NCBI GenBank assembly: GCA_944548615.1
Contig: OX155964.1
Coordinates: 15,302,484-15,366,483 of the forward strand
DNA: 64,000 nt
DNA from: Micropterix aruncella
Lineage: Eukaryota > Arthropoda > Insecta > Lepidoptera > Micropterigidae
Reading direction: 5' to 3'
Shown: positions 1 through 13,600 of the stretch, piece after piece
Numbering within the stretch: the stretch's first letter is position 1
How the letters are laid out: each line of letters starts with the position of its first letter
Notes under the pieces: generated by a model
Database searches by the model: none
What the model saw: only the letters and a program-made list of their open reading frames with translations
What the model was told of the DNA's origin: nothing
Made by a program: the position numbers and the translations under genes

Positions 1-235
1 TGTACTCAATCAGACCTTTCGTTTGACATTAAATACAATATATTTATGTCAATTTAGTGATATTTGGACATTCAAACATTTGGACATTTATACCACTATT
101 AATTTACCATTTAGTCAGTTAATGCACCCAATGACACTTGAGATGACACAGTTATTCTAACAACATCACACACTTCTAAATCCATTTAAGCGTTTAGGAG
201 TTATGGTGGAATAAAGAATCGGAAAACACATATAT
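1..235 (+). repeat. Dispersed repeat, copy 1 (cut by window start)
   Basis: This stretch matches the reverse complement of 29868-30105 over most of its length. Shared blocks include CAATCAGACCTTTC near the start, the ATTTGGACATT repeats in the middle, and AGTTATGGTGGAAT near the end. No coding potential is visible. It is probably a non-autonomous element or the untranslated end of a larger one; its class is not determined. Confidence 0.7.
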
Positions 236-904
236 ATGAAGAATATTAAAGTCAACTGCAAGATGATTTCTGTCGCAAAATAGAGTCAGTTGATCCGACA
301 CTAGGTCACTTAGTCAGCGAGTAGAACAAGATTGATCAGTAAATAATGTATTTATATATTTTTATATCTAATTAACTACATTTGCAGCAATATAAGCAGC
401 AATAAAGAGACAAATCGTAAATCAAATTTAATAAAATGTTGGCAAGCTGTAAAACTTTATTTTATTCTGTTAATATATTATATCTACATCAACAAACGCA
501 CGCAACTTCCTTACTGATGTCAGTTATTGAAATTGTTTTTCGCCTTTGAAAGAGAAACCATTTATTTATACTTCGTCGAACATTGCCGCGTTTTTCAATA
601 AATCATACTTTTCTCGAATAACCAGATGATCATGATTTTAATAAATACTGACATATAAATGGTTATGAATATTATTTTATTGCTGATTAATTTTATAACC
701 TTATTTGCCTATCAATAACTTTGTTTCACGACTATTTACTTTAAGTCTGACAAATATTAAGCTGACTTATGATGTGTGTACTTGCTGATATAATTTATTT
801 TGTTTCTTAACCGCATATTGAGCCTGATATTTTTTTTAAAGCCGAAGAAACATGATATCCAAATAATTTGATAGATGTGAAATCGAAGACTATCGCGGTT
901 GTTT
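236..904. other. AT-rich spacer, nothing recognised
   Basis: AT-rich sequence with only short chance ORFs. I see no repeat or coding motif. Confidence 0.5.
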
Positions 905-1072
905 GACATTATAAATAAGATAAGAACGCGTGAAGTTTGTAACACCCAACGTTTCGGCGATGTTGCAACCGCCGTTGTCTAGGGTAGACAACGGCAGTCG
1001 CAACATTGCTGAAACGTCGGGTGTTACAAACTAGACGCGGTAATATCATTCTTATGCTATTTATAAGATTTA
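905..1072. mobile_element. Foldback MITE (copy 1)
   Basis: A near-perfect inverted repeat. The left arm (about 930-980, with CCAACGTTTCGGCGATGTTG) pairs with the right arm (about 985-1034, with GCTGAAACGTCGGG). Weaker terminal repeats extend outwards to CATTATAAATAAG on the left. One arm recurs at 63840-63890, where the same outer terminal repeat is also present. It has no ORF and is presumed to be mobilised by a transposase in trans. Confidence 0.75.
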
Positions 1073-2277
1073 ATAGATGTGTTTCTTGCTAATCCAAAAT
1101 TTTTATGGCGAATCATTTAGTTATTTCTCGATTTAAAATTTAAAGCCATAATTACTCGTACTTCATAATTGCACCGTGAATTATAGAGAGCATATCGATA
1201 TTGCAAGAGTTAGAGAGATAGTAAGAGCGAACGATAATGTAAGAGCGATGGTTAGCGTTTAGTATCGTGCCGGTAGTTTTAATTGATATACTTAGTACGT
1301 CTTGAGAAAAATTACATATATTCGTATCCTAAACGTACAATTAGATCCACGCTAACTTTCTCACCTCCAAACGAAAGTAAAATTGAGTAAGTAAGACCGA
1401 TTGGTCAGGAGTGGCTATTTCTGTAAATTACAGGTATTTGAGCGTCGGACCTTGAAGAGAGTTGACGCAAATTTCACGCTTCGTTGGCAATTTGTTAAAT
1501 ATTAATATTGCGGGCAACTGGTCGTGAGAGATCGCTTTTCCATAATATCGAGAGACTGAGCAAAAAGGTAACGATTCGGCTCGGGTCGTTGAATAGTTAA
1601 AGAGTTTTGAAGCTGGCGTTTAGGGTCTACGTACGTAGAATTAAAACTTACGAATTTTAAGAATAGTTACCGCTGGCTAACCAGTATACGAGTACTATAT
1701 TGGGTTAGAACATGACCTTGTGTATCTGATTAATTTCGCATTTTGTCTTAGAAAGTATAGAAGAAATACAAATATATTTAGTAGATATGTAAGACCTAAA
1801 ATGCACAAAAATATATTTCCGATTGGAGATCTAATATATTTCAAGAATCCAGTATATGACTTAAGAGATTTGGATAATGCTGAATTCTTATTCCAAGAGC
1901 ATCCTAATGTAAAATAACAGAAAATTCATTATAATCAACTTTGCCAAAGAGCGTAATTTTTATTTTTATTTTTATCGACGACGGCTATATTGCTAGATTT
2001 GACAATTAATTTTAGATATTTTTAGTATACGCTTATCTATATTCGTGACCATCATATTATTGCCTTGATAATTATGACTACAGACATTGAGCTCTTTTTT
2101 CGATCGGCAATTTTGATTATTAGATTATTTTCTATTTATCAATGGTTTTCCAACCAATTATGATTTACTAAAGTTAATTTATATTGCCACAACTATATCA
2201 TGATAGTTAATATTCTTTAAATAATTATATTATTTAAAAATTTAGAGGCAAAGACGCATCCAAGTGTAGGAAAGCCT
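1073..2277. other. Spacer with a short purine-rich tract
   Basis: Mostly AT-rich unique sequence. Around 1205-1260 there is an imperfect GAGAGATAGTAAGAGCGA-type tandem. No supported gene. Confidence 0.45.
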
Positions 2278-2322
2278 ACCTACTGGAGCAGAACTAAATT
2301 GTATTGTATTGTATTGTATAGA
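2278..2322 (+). repeat. Simple-repeat tail (TTGTA)n of a likely retroposon
   Basis: A GAGCAGAACTAAA stretch runs into about four TTGTA units. Such short tandem tails are typical of the 3' ends of some non-LTR elements. The body of the element is not recognisable. Confidence 0.35.
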
Positions 2323-3232
2323 TAAATATTTTATTGGGCTTTAGATGAGAAAAATGAATTTAAAATAAATTTATTTCCAAGATAGGAATATGTTTAGAAA
2401 TTTTGTAGATGCTAAGAGTACACGAAAATGTATTTCCAGGAAACGAATATATTTAGTACAAAAATTTACAAGAAATAATTTTTAGAGATACTAATATAAT
2501 GTTTAGTAGGTATGAAGGTATACACATTTACAAAAAGTACATATATGAGAAAAGAATATTTTTATTTGGTAATAATATGTATATGGCTATATTTCATGGA
2601 AGTCTCATAACTGTCAATGATCCTGTTAGCACTCAAAGACCGATATTTATAAATGAAAGAACGTTAGCTCTGCATGCCTTAGGGATTTTTTATTTTGTTT
2701 TATTCACTTTATTTTATTAATAAATCAGTTGATACGTCAAAATTAATAAAATATACTACTAGAATATGTATATACAGAATATATTGTTTATTTGCGATGT
2801 TGTACCTATTGTCAGATGGCGCAGCGCACTCATCGCTTGTCAAACTTATATTTATCAATCAAGTTTTTCAAATTTACTAAAACAAAAAAAGTTATGAAAA
2901 GTTGATTATTTGCTCGTACTGATGCACCCACTTCTAAGGATGTCACTGATAAAAAACTCACCCTATATGTTATAATTTACATTATAAGGTATATTAATAT
3001 GAAGGTTGAACATACAACTGCAAGTTTTCTAGGTATAAACAAAACATTCTGATATTTTCAACCAAATTCTTTGTTAATTTCACACTTTCTTCGATAAATT
3101 CTTAAAAATCTCATGGACAACGAATTAAACACAGTATCGACATACCAAGCGAAAAAATCAGGTTGGAACTGCGAACCTATGCGGGCATATATCTAGCATC
3201 TCGGAATGCATTTTAAAAATATAATTACTTAC
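2323..3232. other. AT-rich spacer
   Basis: Several 60-75 codon ORFs are present but have no motif, no splice context and AT-driven composition. Nothing supported. Confidence 0.45.
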
Positions 3233-3323
3233 TCTTGTTATAGTGTCGTTTGTCCATGTTTCAGATGTTCTCAGATTGGGCACTGTACCACCAACCATAG
3301 CACCAGCTCTATATGTCAGGTCA
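3233..3323 (-). CDS. Candidate internal exon of an unidentified host gene
   Basis: Read on the minus strand, a pyrimidine-rich tract ending TTTATTTTGCAG precedes 91 bases. They are followed by AGA|GTAAGTAAT, a strong splice donor. The exon begins with one base completing a codon and then gives 30 open codons, starting DLTYRAGAMVGGTVPNLR and continuing TSETW. Composition is more balanced than the surroundings. I do not recognise the protein; the hydrophilic, Thr/Asn-rich sequence could be extracellular, which is only a guess. The other two frames carry early stops. Neighbouring exons must lie outside the window or were missed, so most of the window to the right may be an upstream intron of this gene. 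Confidence 0.6.
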
Positions 3324-3602
3324 CTGCAAAATAAATAAATAAACCATTGTAATCAATATAATAATAATTAAATGTAAACTATATTAAAGATATTATAATA
3401 TTTTAAACAATATTGAAGATACTTTTTTTATAAGAAAAATGTAATGAGAAAAACATTTAAAAAAAAAACTGCAATTTAGAGAAAGATAGAGAGAGTAATC
3501 TAAAATAATGAATATTTTTTTTCCGTTTACTGTCAAAATCTGATTTGACGTCCATATTCTATGACATCGATATGATATCCATATAATAGTATATTTTTCT
3601 AT
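3324..3602. other. Intron-like AT-rich sequence
   Basis: On the minus strand this is the pyrimidine-rich stretch leading into the acceptor of the candidate exon. No other element is recognised. Confidence 0.4.
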
Positions 3603-3789
3603 ACCCACAAGGCATGGGCCTTTTCGTGGAACCCGCCTTGTTGCCTATTGGCACCATCTTCTAGGTGGCCATTTATAGCATCACGCAGTCAAACACTCAG
3701 GCGGTCACCCATCCAAGTATTGACCGTGCCCAACGCTGCTTAACTTCGGTAACAACGAGGAAAACCGGTGTCAACGTGGCTACGGATGC
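3603..3789 (-). mobile_element. 5S rRNA-derived SINE, copy 1
   Basis: The minus strand from 3789 to about 3674 reads as a nearly complete 5S rRNA gene. It contains GAAGTTAAGCAGCGTTGGGC (box A region) and TACTTGGATGGGTGACCGCC (intermediate element and box C region). Downstream comes a non-5S body of about 75 bases ending TGCCTTGTGGG. The same head-plus-body arrangement occurs at 56254-56446 in the opposite orientation, which rules out an isolated 5S pseudogene. The internal 5S promoter would drive pol III transcription, and a LINE would supply the reverse transcriptase. It abuts a fossil LINE reverse transcriptase on the same strand. I could not find a clear target-site duplication. Confidence 0.8.
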
Positions 3790-4090
3790 TACAAATTATC
3801 TCACACAGTCGAATGCCTTGGATACGTCGCCAAAAATCCCTATAATAATATATTTGTCTATAATCTTTTGATTAATAAAGGCCAAGAAATCCGTAACAGC
3901 TATATTAATAGGCATATTTTTTATGGTTGACTGTAAGATATTGCTATAGCAGAAAGTCTGCCGTTTGTGCATAAATTGTCTTTTTTTATAAACCAGTGTA
4001 ATATTCATTAAGTAATGTTTTTATAGCAATTCTGTACCCAAATTGTCTATCACTTAGTAAAATACTAGACCTTCCTAATTTTATGGAGGA
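3790..4090 (-). pseudogene. Fossil LINE reverse transcriptase (central RT motifs)
   Basis: Minus-strand conceptual reading gives SDRQFGYR at about 4040, matching the LINE block usually read as lSd.QfGFR. After a frameshift comes GIFGDVSKAFDCV near 3800, the RT motif A region with the first catalytic Asp (usually lDlsKAFDtv). Stops and a frameshift break it, and the sequence ends where the 5S SINE begins. The motif order fits a jockey/CR1-like non-LTR element. Only the fingers and start of the palm remain; the YxDD region is absent. It is an old, non-functional copy. Confidence 0.65.
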
Positions 4091-4815
4091 ATTGCATAGA
4101 ACTTTGATTGCTACTTGATTCAAATAACTTTGATTATGTGGCCAATGTAGCAAATACTAATTGTTGATAATACTTCCTTTTCTATTTATATTTTAAAGAA
4201 ATCGTGAAAGTGCAAAGCACATCTTCTAAATGATTAACACCTATCGATATATCAAACTTTATCGCATCAATATAAACCAAAAAGTTGTGAATATTAAATC
4301 AGCTGCAATTAATAATCGGCACTAAAGACACACCTCTGCCGTTTCCGTGTTCAAATAGCATAAAGCAAGTATAATATTAAAAATCGTTGCTATATAGAAA
4401 AGAGAATTAGCCATAAAGGTGAAAGGTTGATTTTAATGGATGATTCAGAACTGATCGATTTTTTGTTAGACGCCGTGAAAATTATAGGCGGTGTGCCGAT
4501 TAACGACAACATTAACAAGCTATAACTAAACAAAACAGGATTGACATTCGATTGAAAGATTTCTTCCAATAAAGAAATGGAATGTTGAATAATTTGAAAT
4601 CAACTTTAATGTCTTACTAAAGGAATAGCAGATCTTTTTCTGACTAGCTTGTCTTTTATCTTTGTGTTTTATGTTTTCATTTCACGGGAACGTCGGGGCG
4701 TGAACGACAATGATTCATTTAGAGACAAGACCTTATTTTTGAATTATATAGAATCAAAATTGTATTTGACAATAATAGTGCCCAAAAAGTGATCACTGGT
4801 TTTATTTGGCGGTTC
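4091..4815. other. AT-rich spacer
   Basis: No motif or repeat recognised. A short stretch near 4430-4510 has balanced composition but no ORF worth calling. Confidence 0.4.
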
Positions 4816-4819
4816 ATTC

Positions 4820-5393
4820 CAATGGAAACTAGTTACTCCACCTGCTCGTCAGAGGCCAAGGCCTTACGGCGAGGCACCGGAAAAGGTAACCAGCGGGCAG
4901 CCTCGCCCCCTGACTACCAGTTTGGAAGGATATCTCCGTCTGGAATTAACCTGCAGGATACCTCCTGTTTTCTGACTGGTTACAGGATCGAGGTCGCTTG
5001 CGCGGTCCCTTTCCTTGCGTAGCGGTGATACGGTGTCTACCAAATCTACTTCACTTGCTATCGGGTAGCCGATTAGTCGTTTCAAGCGCAGTTGCCGTAA
5101 GGTGAACAACCACTCCCCGCTCTATAGGAGACAGTACTCTGTCCAGACTCCCCTGGCTGTCGGTCAGAATGCACCATCGACTGGCTGCCGTCGCACGGTG
5201 CGCAAACCGTCCAGGAGCGCTCGATGGTTGACTCAAACGGAAAACTGGTCCGCAGGCCAGAGTACTACCCTGACTCGCACTTCTACGTGGAGGCCACCGG
5301 AGGGTGTTGACCCGTAAGTTTGTCCGACCCTGAACAAATGGGTCTTAGTGGCCGAACTGCAACATGGCCCATTAGCTTCCAGCAGTATTCTTA
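4820..5393 (+). mobile_element. 660-bp retroposon-like family, degraded copy (C1)
   Basis: Aligns by eye with 61305-61975 in the same orientation. Shared blocks are AGAGGCCAA, ATCGAGGTCGCTTGCGCGG, ATCGGGTAGCCGAT, CCGCTCTATAGGA, CGCACGGTGCGCA and the 3' end GGCCCATTAGC. The 5' third is rearranged or lost. GC-rich against an AT-rich background. Long open stretches occur on both strands but are not conserved between copies as a protein. Confidence 0.75.
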
Positions 5394-5823
5394 CAATATA
5401 TAGTCACACAAGAAAGCATTTTAAGTCGTAGAATGGCCAGGACATACAACTAAGCGGAGTGAATTGCCCACTGAATAGCGGCCTTTCACAAAAAGCCAGC
5501 TGGTATCCTTTCCACGGAATGGCTTCCGACAGCTGATACCAGGTGTAATAGTCGCATGAAATATAGCGCCGACTTCTTGGTTCCTAATGATTTCATGCAG
5601 CTTGGGTGGTGTTAGCCAATTTTCATGTCTTCTTGGCTTGCCCAACTCACGGCTGAACTCCTATCCGGTAGCCTCGTCGAGGAGTGACATAATTTGTCAG
5701 GACCGCTGTGAGCTTCAGCCACGGCTGTAAACTGCAGTCGGAGGCGGTTGGGATCAGATGTTTGCGGATTCGGGGAAAAATCTCGGGCAGAACTGGGCGG
5801 TTGGTGCAGTGTCTGGTTTGCTA
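5394..5823. other. GC-rich linker between family copies
   Basis: Contains a short piece resembling the 3' part of the family on the minus strand (about 5637-5692, with CTATCCGGTAGCCTC). The rest is unidentified GC-rich sequence. The last bases, TGTCTGGTTTGCTA, are the left target-site duplication of the next copy. Confidence 0.4.
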
Positions 5824-6493
5824 GTTTGGAGTAAATGGGCCCTTGCTGAGTTGGCCACGAAGACCCATTCTGTTCAGGGTTGGTCACACTCACGGGTCAA
5901 CACCTATCCGACGGCCTCCATGCATGAAGTGCGAGCCTGGGTAGAACTCTGGCCTTATGGTTAGTTTCCCCTGGGAATCAACCTTCTGGCGCTCCTGGAC
6001 GGTCTGCGCACCGTGCGGCGTAATCCAATCGACTGTGCACTCTGACTAACAGTCGGGGGAGTCTGGAAGCAGTACTGTTTCCTATAGAGCGGGGGTGGTT
6101 GCGGACCTTACGGCGACTGCTCTTGAAATGACCATCGGCTACCCGATCCTGGTTGAACAGCCGGGCAAAGGACGCTGTGGTCCGCGATAGATTCGGTAAA
6201 CACCGTTTCACCGCTTCGTAACGGAGAGGACCGCGCAAGCGACCTCGAACTCGTAACCAATCGAGAGACTGGAGTAATCTGGTCACAATTGGAAGTAAGG
6301 GCGTGAGGCCCGCCGGGTAACACTCCTGGCTATCTCGCGGTTAAGGCGTTGGCGTCTTACGGGCTTGTGGCGTAGCTAGATGGTGGACTGTTTTGTCCTC
6401 GAGTCTTCTGCGCTCACTCCAGGGAGATAGAACGACTAATCGTTAAAACTTCCTGAGGTGACGGGCTCGCCCGCTGTAGTCGACAACCCTAGT
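5824..6493 (-). mobile_element. 660-bp retroposon-like family, full-length copy (C3)
   Basis: Complete copy in reverse orientation. It is flanked by a 14-bp near-perfect duplication, TGTCTGGTTTGCTA on the left and TGTCCGGTTTGCTA on the right (5810-5823 and 6494-6507). The 5' end reads CTAGGGTTGTCGACTAC and the 3' end GGGCCCATT. Duplications of variable length across copies (9-14 bp) and a shared 5' start suggest LINE-assisted retroposition, as for a SINE. No tRNA- or 7SL-like head is seen; a weak B-box-like GGTTCGAGG is present in some copies. Confidence 0.85.
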
Positions 6494-6507
6494 TGTCCGG
6501 TTTGCTA

Positions 6508-6875
6508 TACACGCTGCCCATCCGGCGAATAACCGGGGGGATAAAGAGACTTATGTTTCCTAGGAGTGGGGGTAGTTGTCGACTTGACGTCATCTATGTT
6601 GAAACGGTCCGTTGGCCACCCAACCCAGATTGATAGACGGGCAAAGGCCGTCACGGTCCGCGATATATTTTAACTACATAAATTACCACTAACATCAGGT
6701 AGAGGGCGTGCAAGCGACTTCGGATCTATGACCAGACGGACAGACGGAGAAATCCTACTAAGTCAGGGCACGAGGCTGCCCGCTGGGTAAACTTCCGTGT
6801 TGGACTCTCACGGGTAAGTTGGCGTAGCTAGACGGTGAATTGTCTCATCCTCAAGTCTCTACATCTCTCCAGGTT
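6508..6875 (-). mobile_element. 660-bp family, diverged partial copy
   Basis: Immediately beyond the right target duplication of the previous copy. Shares GACGGGCAAAGGCCGTCACG, GCAAGCGACTTCG, GCCCGCTGGGTAA and a TAGACGGTGAATTGT block in the family order, but with many differences. This makes the 4.8-6.9 kb cluster a nested or tandem accumulation of at least three copies. Confidence 0.6.
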
Positions 6876-7649
6876 GAAAAAAAGATCAGTATTGTTTATA
6901 CCTTCCTGGCGTGTATTGTTATTGTTACAACTCCCCAATGCCGTCTCCTAAGATAAGTAATAGTGACACTTTAAAAAATCAGCTCACAAAAAGACAAGAA
7001 TAACCGACTTTAACTTCTCAATTAAGCCATTCCCAAATCCGCAGCTTAAAAGACCGAACTCATTGACTATTGCGGTTTGAATGTAAATCGCAAAACGCTA
7101 ACGAACGCAAAAAAGTGCTAACAAACAGCGTGCCAGATTCGCTTCCTATTCAGATTTAGGCGCTCCACCTCGATTTCAATCGACTTTCGCCTCCATCCGG
7201 ACGGATGACTGATGAATTAATTCGCTGATTTAATAAAACTTAATGGTCTCTCGTCGGCCGAAATCTTAAGCCCTACTGCGCTGATGACCGTTCTACTTTA
7301 GGAGAGATGCTCATTACGCAGCCAAATACAAGTATTATTGTGAAGATTAATAATTAACGTTCCAGTAGTGAAATCGACAATTCCGGTAACGTTACCAGAG
7401 TTGATGTTACTTCTGGTTAGGTACTGTAAATAGTCAAATTTGGCTTAAACACGAATGGAAACGAGGACTACTTATATATTATATGTCTTTTTTGATATTC
7501 ACATATAATACATTGTATTATACGAAGTATATAAATAGGGCTAGTGTCGTTTTCAAGCGAAATTTAGAATTCGATTTTTCACCGGATCCACACGTTTGAG
7601 ATCCTGAAGATCCAAAGAAATGATTTATGGAAATATATGCCTGCATTAT
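6876..7649. other. Unique spacer
   Basis: Balanced-composition unique DNA around 7130-7420 without an ORF of note. No repeat recognised. Confidence 0.4.
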
Positions 7650-8500
7650 CTGTGTCTGTGGTACCAATTGTATATCGGAAACAACACACCAATTGGGACC
7701 AAATTACTTAAAAGCAGTTCATCAAAATGACGAGCTTCGGAAAATATCGATAAGAGATAAACGGTCGCCATAGATTGGTGCAAAATGATAATCAAACTCC
7801 AAAGGGGTAAACTAAAACGTCGCATGATAATTCGATTTCTTTTACCGCTCAGGAAACTAAGGAGTTTTTGAAGCAGGAAAACCTTGATGGACCTTTTTAT
7901 ATACACCCGTAACCTGTCCCAACTATAGATTTCCGGCAATGACTTGTAAGTTGAGTGGTTGCATGTATTCAAGACCACGAAAAAGCTGTCCCAGCATTCC
8001 AATGGACATTTTAACAACCCCAACTACATAATACATGTATTGGAATTACTCTTTGAAATGTTGATTTGGTCGAATTATAAATATATTGTTTTTAATTAAG
8101 GGCATTTGAAAAAAGGAAAATAATATTTGTTAGTGATGTTCCTTTTGCCTTCTTCCGATTTCGATTAGCATCGTGTCAGCATTTTTGTTATCTACCATCT
8201 CTTCGCGCTCTGGCACCCACACCAGAATTACTTTGTTTTTTTTTGCCAATTGCTTTATGGTATTAGACATCCCAAAACAAGCTTCGACTCAAAAACTTAA
8301 CTGTTCTTAGAGCATCTTGAGTAACTGACATTATGTAGATTCTAGCGAGGTGTAATAATTTTGCATTGATCTTGCTGGGACAAGTTTCTTTTGTAATAAT
8401 TTCCAACTGAAAGGTTGTCAGTGTCATTCCCATGGCCGTTGCGAGCTTTAACTTTGTTCCGAATACACGCATCCCTGTGTTCCTATTTCTTTTCAACCCA
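7650..8500 (-). pseudogene. Fossil LINE C-terminus: RNase H and downstream region
   Basis: Minus-strand reading from about 8480 downwards gives TGMRVFGTKLKLA, then TTFQLEI, then KNKVILVWVPE and NADTMLI. This is the order seen in retrotransposon RNase H (tGaGVyg..., vfQaEi, LvWVPGHsgi.GNe.AD). The domain is broken by stops and the GHSG-type loop is lost. Further down, SLPEIYSWDRLRVYIK and KLLSFLSGKRNRIIMRRF resemble the linker that follows RNase H in I/R1-like LINEs. It is an old fossil. RNase H-bearing elements are distinct from the jockey-like copy at 21-23 kb, which lacks that domain. Confidence 0.6.
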
Positions 8501-10419
<1,919 letters not shown>

Positions 10420-10619
10420 NNNNNNNNNNNNNNNNNNNNNNNNNNNNNNNNNNNNNNNNNNNNNNNNNNNNNNNNNNNNNNNNNNNNNNNNNNNNNNNNN
10501 NNNNNNNNNNNNNNNNNNNNNNNNNNNNNNNNNNNNNNNNNNNNNNNNNNNNNNNNNNNNNNNNNNNNNNNNNNNNNNNNNNNNNNNNNNNNNNNNNNNN
10601 NNNNNNNNNNNNNNNNNNN
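10420..10619. other. Assembly gap, exactly 200 N
   Basis: A round 200-base N run is a placeholder for a scaffold join rather than a measured distance. The true content between the TA tract and the first B unit is unknown. Confidence 0.97.
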
Positions 10620-13600
10620 AAATGAACGAAACATAAAATATGTAAAAATTCAATATTTTGAAATATTTGATAGTTTTGTGTATATATTCTTTTTAGAATT
10701 GATCAATAAGATGATTATAAAGTAAATAATTATAAAAGCCACTTACATCGTGACGAAGGATTCCCTTGATCGGATTCGGGAATGCTTTAGGTGTTAACGA
10801 GAATGATGAATGCCTCTCACTTGCGGAAAGAGGAGTAGGTTTAAGTTGGGCCCATTTTTCAACTAGTAAACGCTCACCCTTCATCCAATTATCTCAAAAA
10901 TTAAGCTACAATCCTTCTTTATACGTAAACTCACTCAATTTCCTATTATTTCAAGAGAAATAACAAGACAAGACGAGCTACTTGACAGATGGAAGAATTT
11001 AAAATTTCGAATTTCGTTTTTTTATTTTCTAAAGGTGCGATATAAAGAAGCTGCGATCAATATTCAGCTGAAAACTTAAAACTAAAAGCGTGACATGCCC
11101 TCATATCAATGAAAGGAAGCAGTCAGCTCTTTCCTATTAGTTGGAAAGATTACCTTTAACCTAAATGGATTATTTACAATGAACGAAACATAAAATATGT
11201 AAAAATTCAATATTTTGAAATATTTGATAGTTTTGTGTATATATTCTTTTTAGAATTGATCAATAAGATGATTATAAAGTAAATAATTATAAAAGCCACT
11301 TACATCGTGACGAAGGATTCCCTTGATCGGATTCGGAATGCTTTAGGTGTTAACGAGAATGATGAATGCCTCTCACTTGCGGAAAGAGGAGTAGGTTTAA
11401 GTTGGGCCCATTTTTCAACTAGTAAACGCTCACCCTTCATCCAATTATCTCAAAAATTAAGCTACAATCCTTCTTTATACGTAAACTCACTCAATTTCCT
11501 ATTATTTCAAGAGAAATAACAAGACAAGACGAGCTACTTGACAGATGGAAGAATTTAAAATTTCGAATTTCGTTTTTTTATTTTCTAAAGGTGCGATATA
11601 AAGAAGCTGCGATCAATATTCAGCTGAAAACTTAAAACTAAAAGCGTGACATGCCCTCATATCAATGAAAGGAAGCAGTCAGCTCTTTCCTATTAGTTGG
11701 AAAGATTACCTTTAACCTAAATGGATTATTTACAATGAACGAAACATAAAATATGTAAAAATTCAATATTTTGAAATATTTGATAGTTTTGTGTATATAT
11801 TCTTTTTAGAATTGATCAATAAGATGATTATAAAGTAAATAATTATAAAAGCCACTTACATCGTGACGAAGGATTCCCTTGATCGGATTCGGGAATGCTT
11901 TAGGTGTTAACGAGAATGATGAATGCCTCTCACTTGCGGAAAGAGGAGTAGGTTTAAGTTGGGCCCATTTTTCAACTAGTAAACGCTCACCCTTCATCCA
12001 ATTATCTCAAAAATTAAGCTACAATCCTTCTTTATACGTAAACTCACTCAATTTCCTATTATTTCAAGAGAAATAACAAGACAAGACGAGCTACTTGACA
12101 GATGGAAGAATTTAAAATTTCGAATTTCGTTTTTTTATTTTCTAAAGGTGCGATATAAAGAAGCTGCGATCAATATTCAGCTGAAAACTTAAAACTAAAA
12201 GCGTGACATGCCCTCATATCAATGAAAGGAAGCAGTCAGCTCTTTCCTATTAGTTGGAAAGATTACCTTTAACCTAAATGGATTATTTACAATGAACGAA
12301 ACATAAAATATGTAAAAAATTCAATATTTTGAAATATTTGATAGTTTTGTGTATATATTCTTTTTAGAATTGATCAATAAGATGATTATAAAGTAAATAA
12401 TTATAAAAGCCACTTACATCGTGACGAAGGATTCCCTTGATCGGATTCGGGAATGCTTTAGGTGTTAACGAGAATGATGAATGCCTCTCACTTGCGGAAA
12501 GAGGAGTAGGTTTAAGTTGGGCCCATTTTTCAACTAGTAAACGCTCACCCTTCATCCAATTATCTCAAAAATTAAGCTACAATCCTTCTTTATACGTAAA
12601 CTCACTCAATTTCCTATTATTTCAAGAGAAATAACAAGACAAGACGAGCTACTTGACAGATGGAAGAATTTAAAATTTCGAATTTCGTTTTTTTATTTTC
12701 TAAAGGTGCGATATAAAGAAGCTGCGATCAATATTCAGCTGAAAACTTAAAACTAAAAGCGTGACATGCCCTCATATCAATGAAAGGAAGCAGTCAGCTC
12801 TTTCCTATTAGTTGGAAAGATTACCTTTAACCTAAATGGATTATTTACAATGAACGAAACATAAAATATGTAAAAATTCAATATTTTGAAATATTTGATA
12901 GTTTTGTGTATATATTCTTTTTAGAATTGATCAATAAGATGATTATAAAGTAAATAATTATAAAAGCCACTTACATCGTGACGAAGGATTCCCTTGATCG
13001 GATTCGGGAATGCTTTAGGTGTTAACGAGAATGATGAATGCCTCTCACTTGCGGAAAGAGGAGTAGGTTTAAGTTGGGCCCATTTTTCAACTAGTAAACG
13101 CTCACCCTTCATCCAATTATCTCAAAAATTAAGCTACAATCCTTCTTTATACGTAAACTCACTCAATTTCTATTATTTCAAGAGAAATAACAAGACAAGA
13201 CGAGCTACTTGACAGATGGAAGAATTTAAAATTTCGAATTCCGTTTTTTTATTTTCTAAAGGTGCGATATAAAGAAGCTGCGATCAATATTCAGCTGAAA
13301 ACTTAAAACTAAAAGCGTGACATGCCCTCATATCAATGAAAGGAAGCAGTCAGCTCTTTCCTATTAGTTGGAAAGATTACCTTTAACCTAAATGGATTAT
13401 TTACAATGAACGAAACATAAAATATGTAAAAATTCAATATTTTGAAATATTTGATAGTTTTGTGTATATATTCTTTTTAGAATTGATCAATAAGATGATT
13501 ATAAAGTAAATAATTATAAAAGCCACTTACATCGTGACGAAGGATTCCCTTGATCGGATTCGGGAATGCTTTAGGTGTTAACGAGAATGATGAATGCCTC

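Noticed and set aside
5978..6286. 102-codon ORF in a 660-bp family copy, with a similar 116-codon ORF at 61473-61823
   Set aside because: The frame is open in these two copies but truncated or broken in 40985-41645, 34033-34685 and others; no start context or domain. Listed as part of the repeat.
10766..10963. 65-codon plus-strand ORF repeated in each B unit
   Set aside because: It begins at TTG rather than ATG and lies antisense to the more protein-like minus-strand frame; repetition reflects the satellite.
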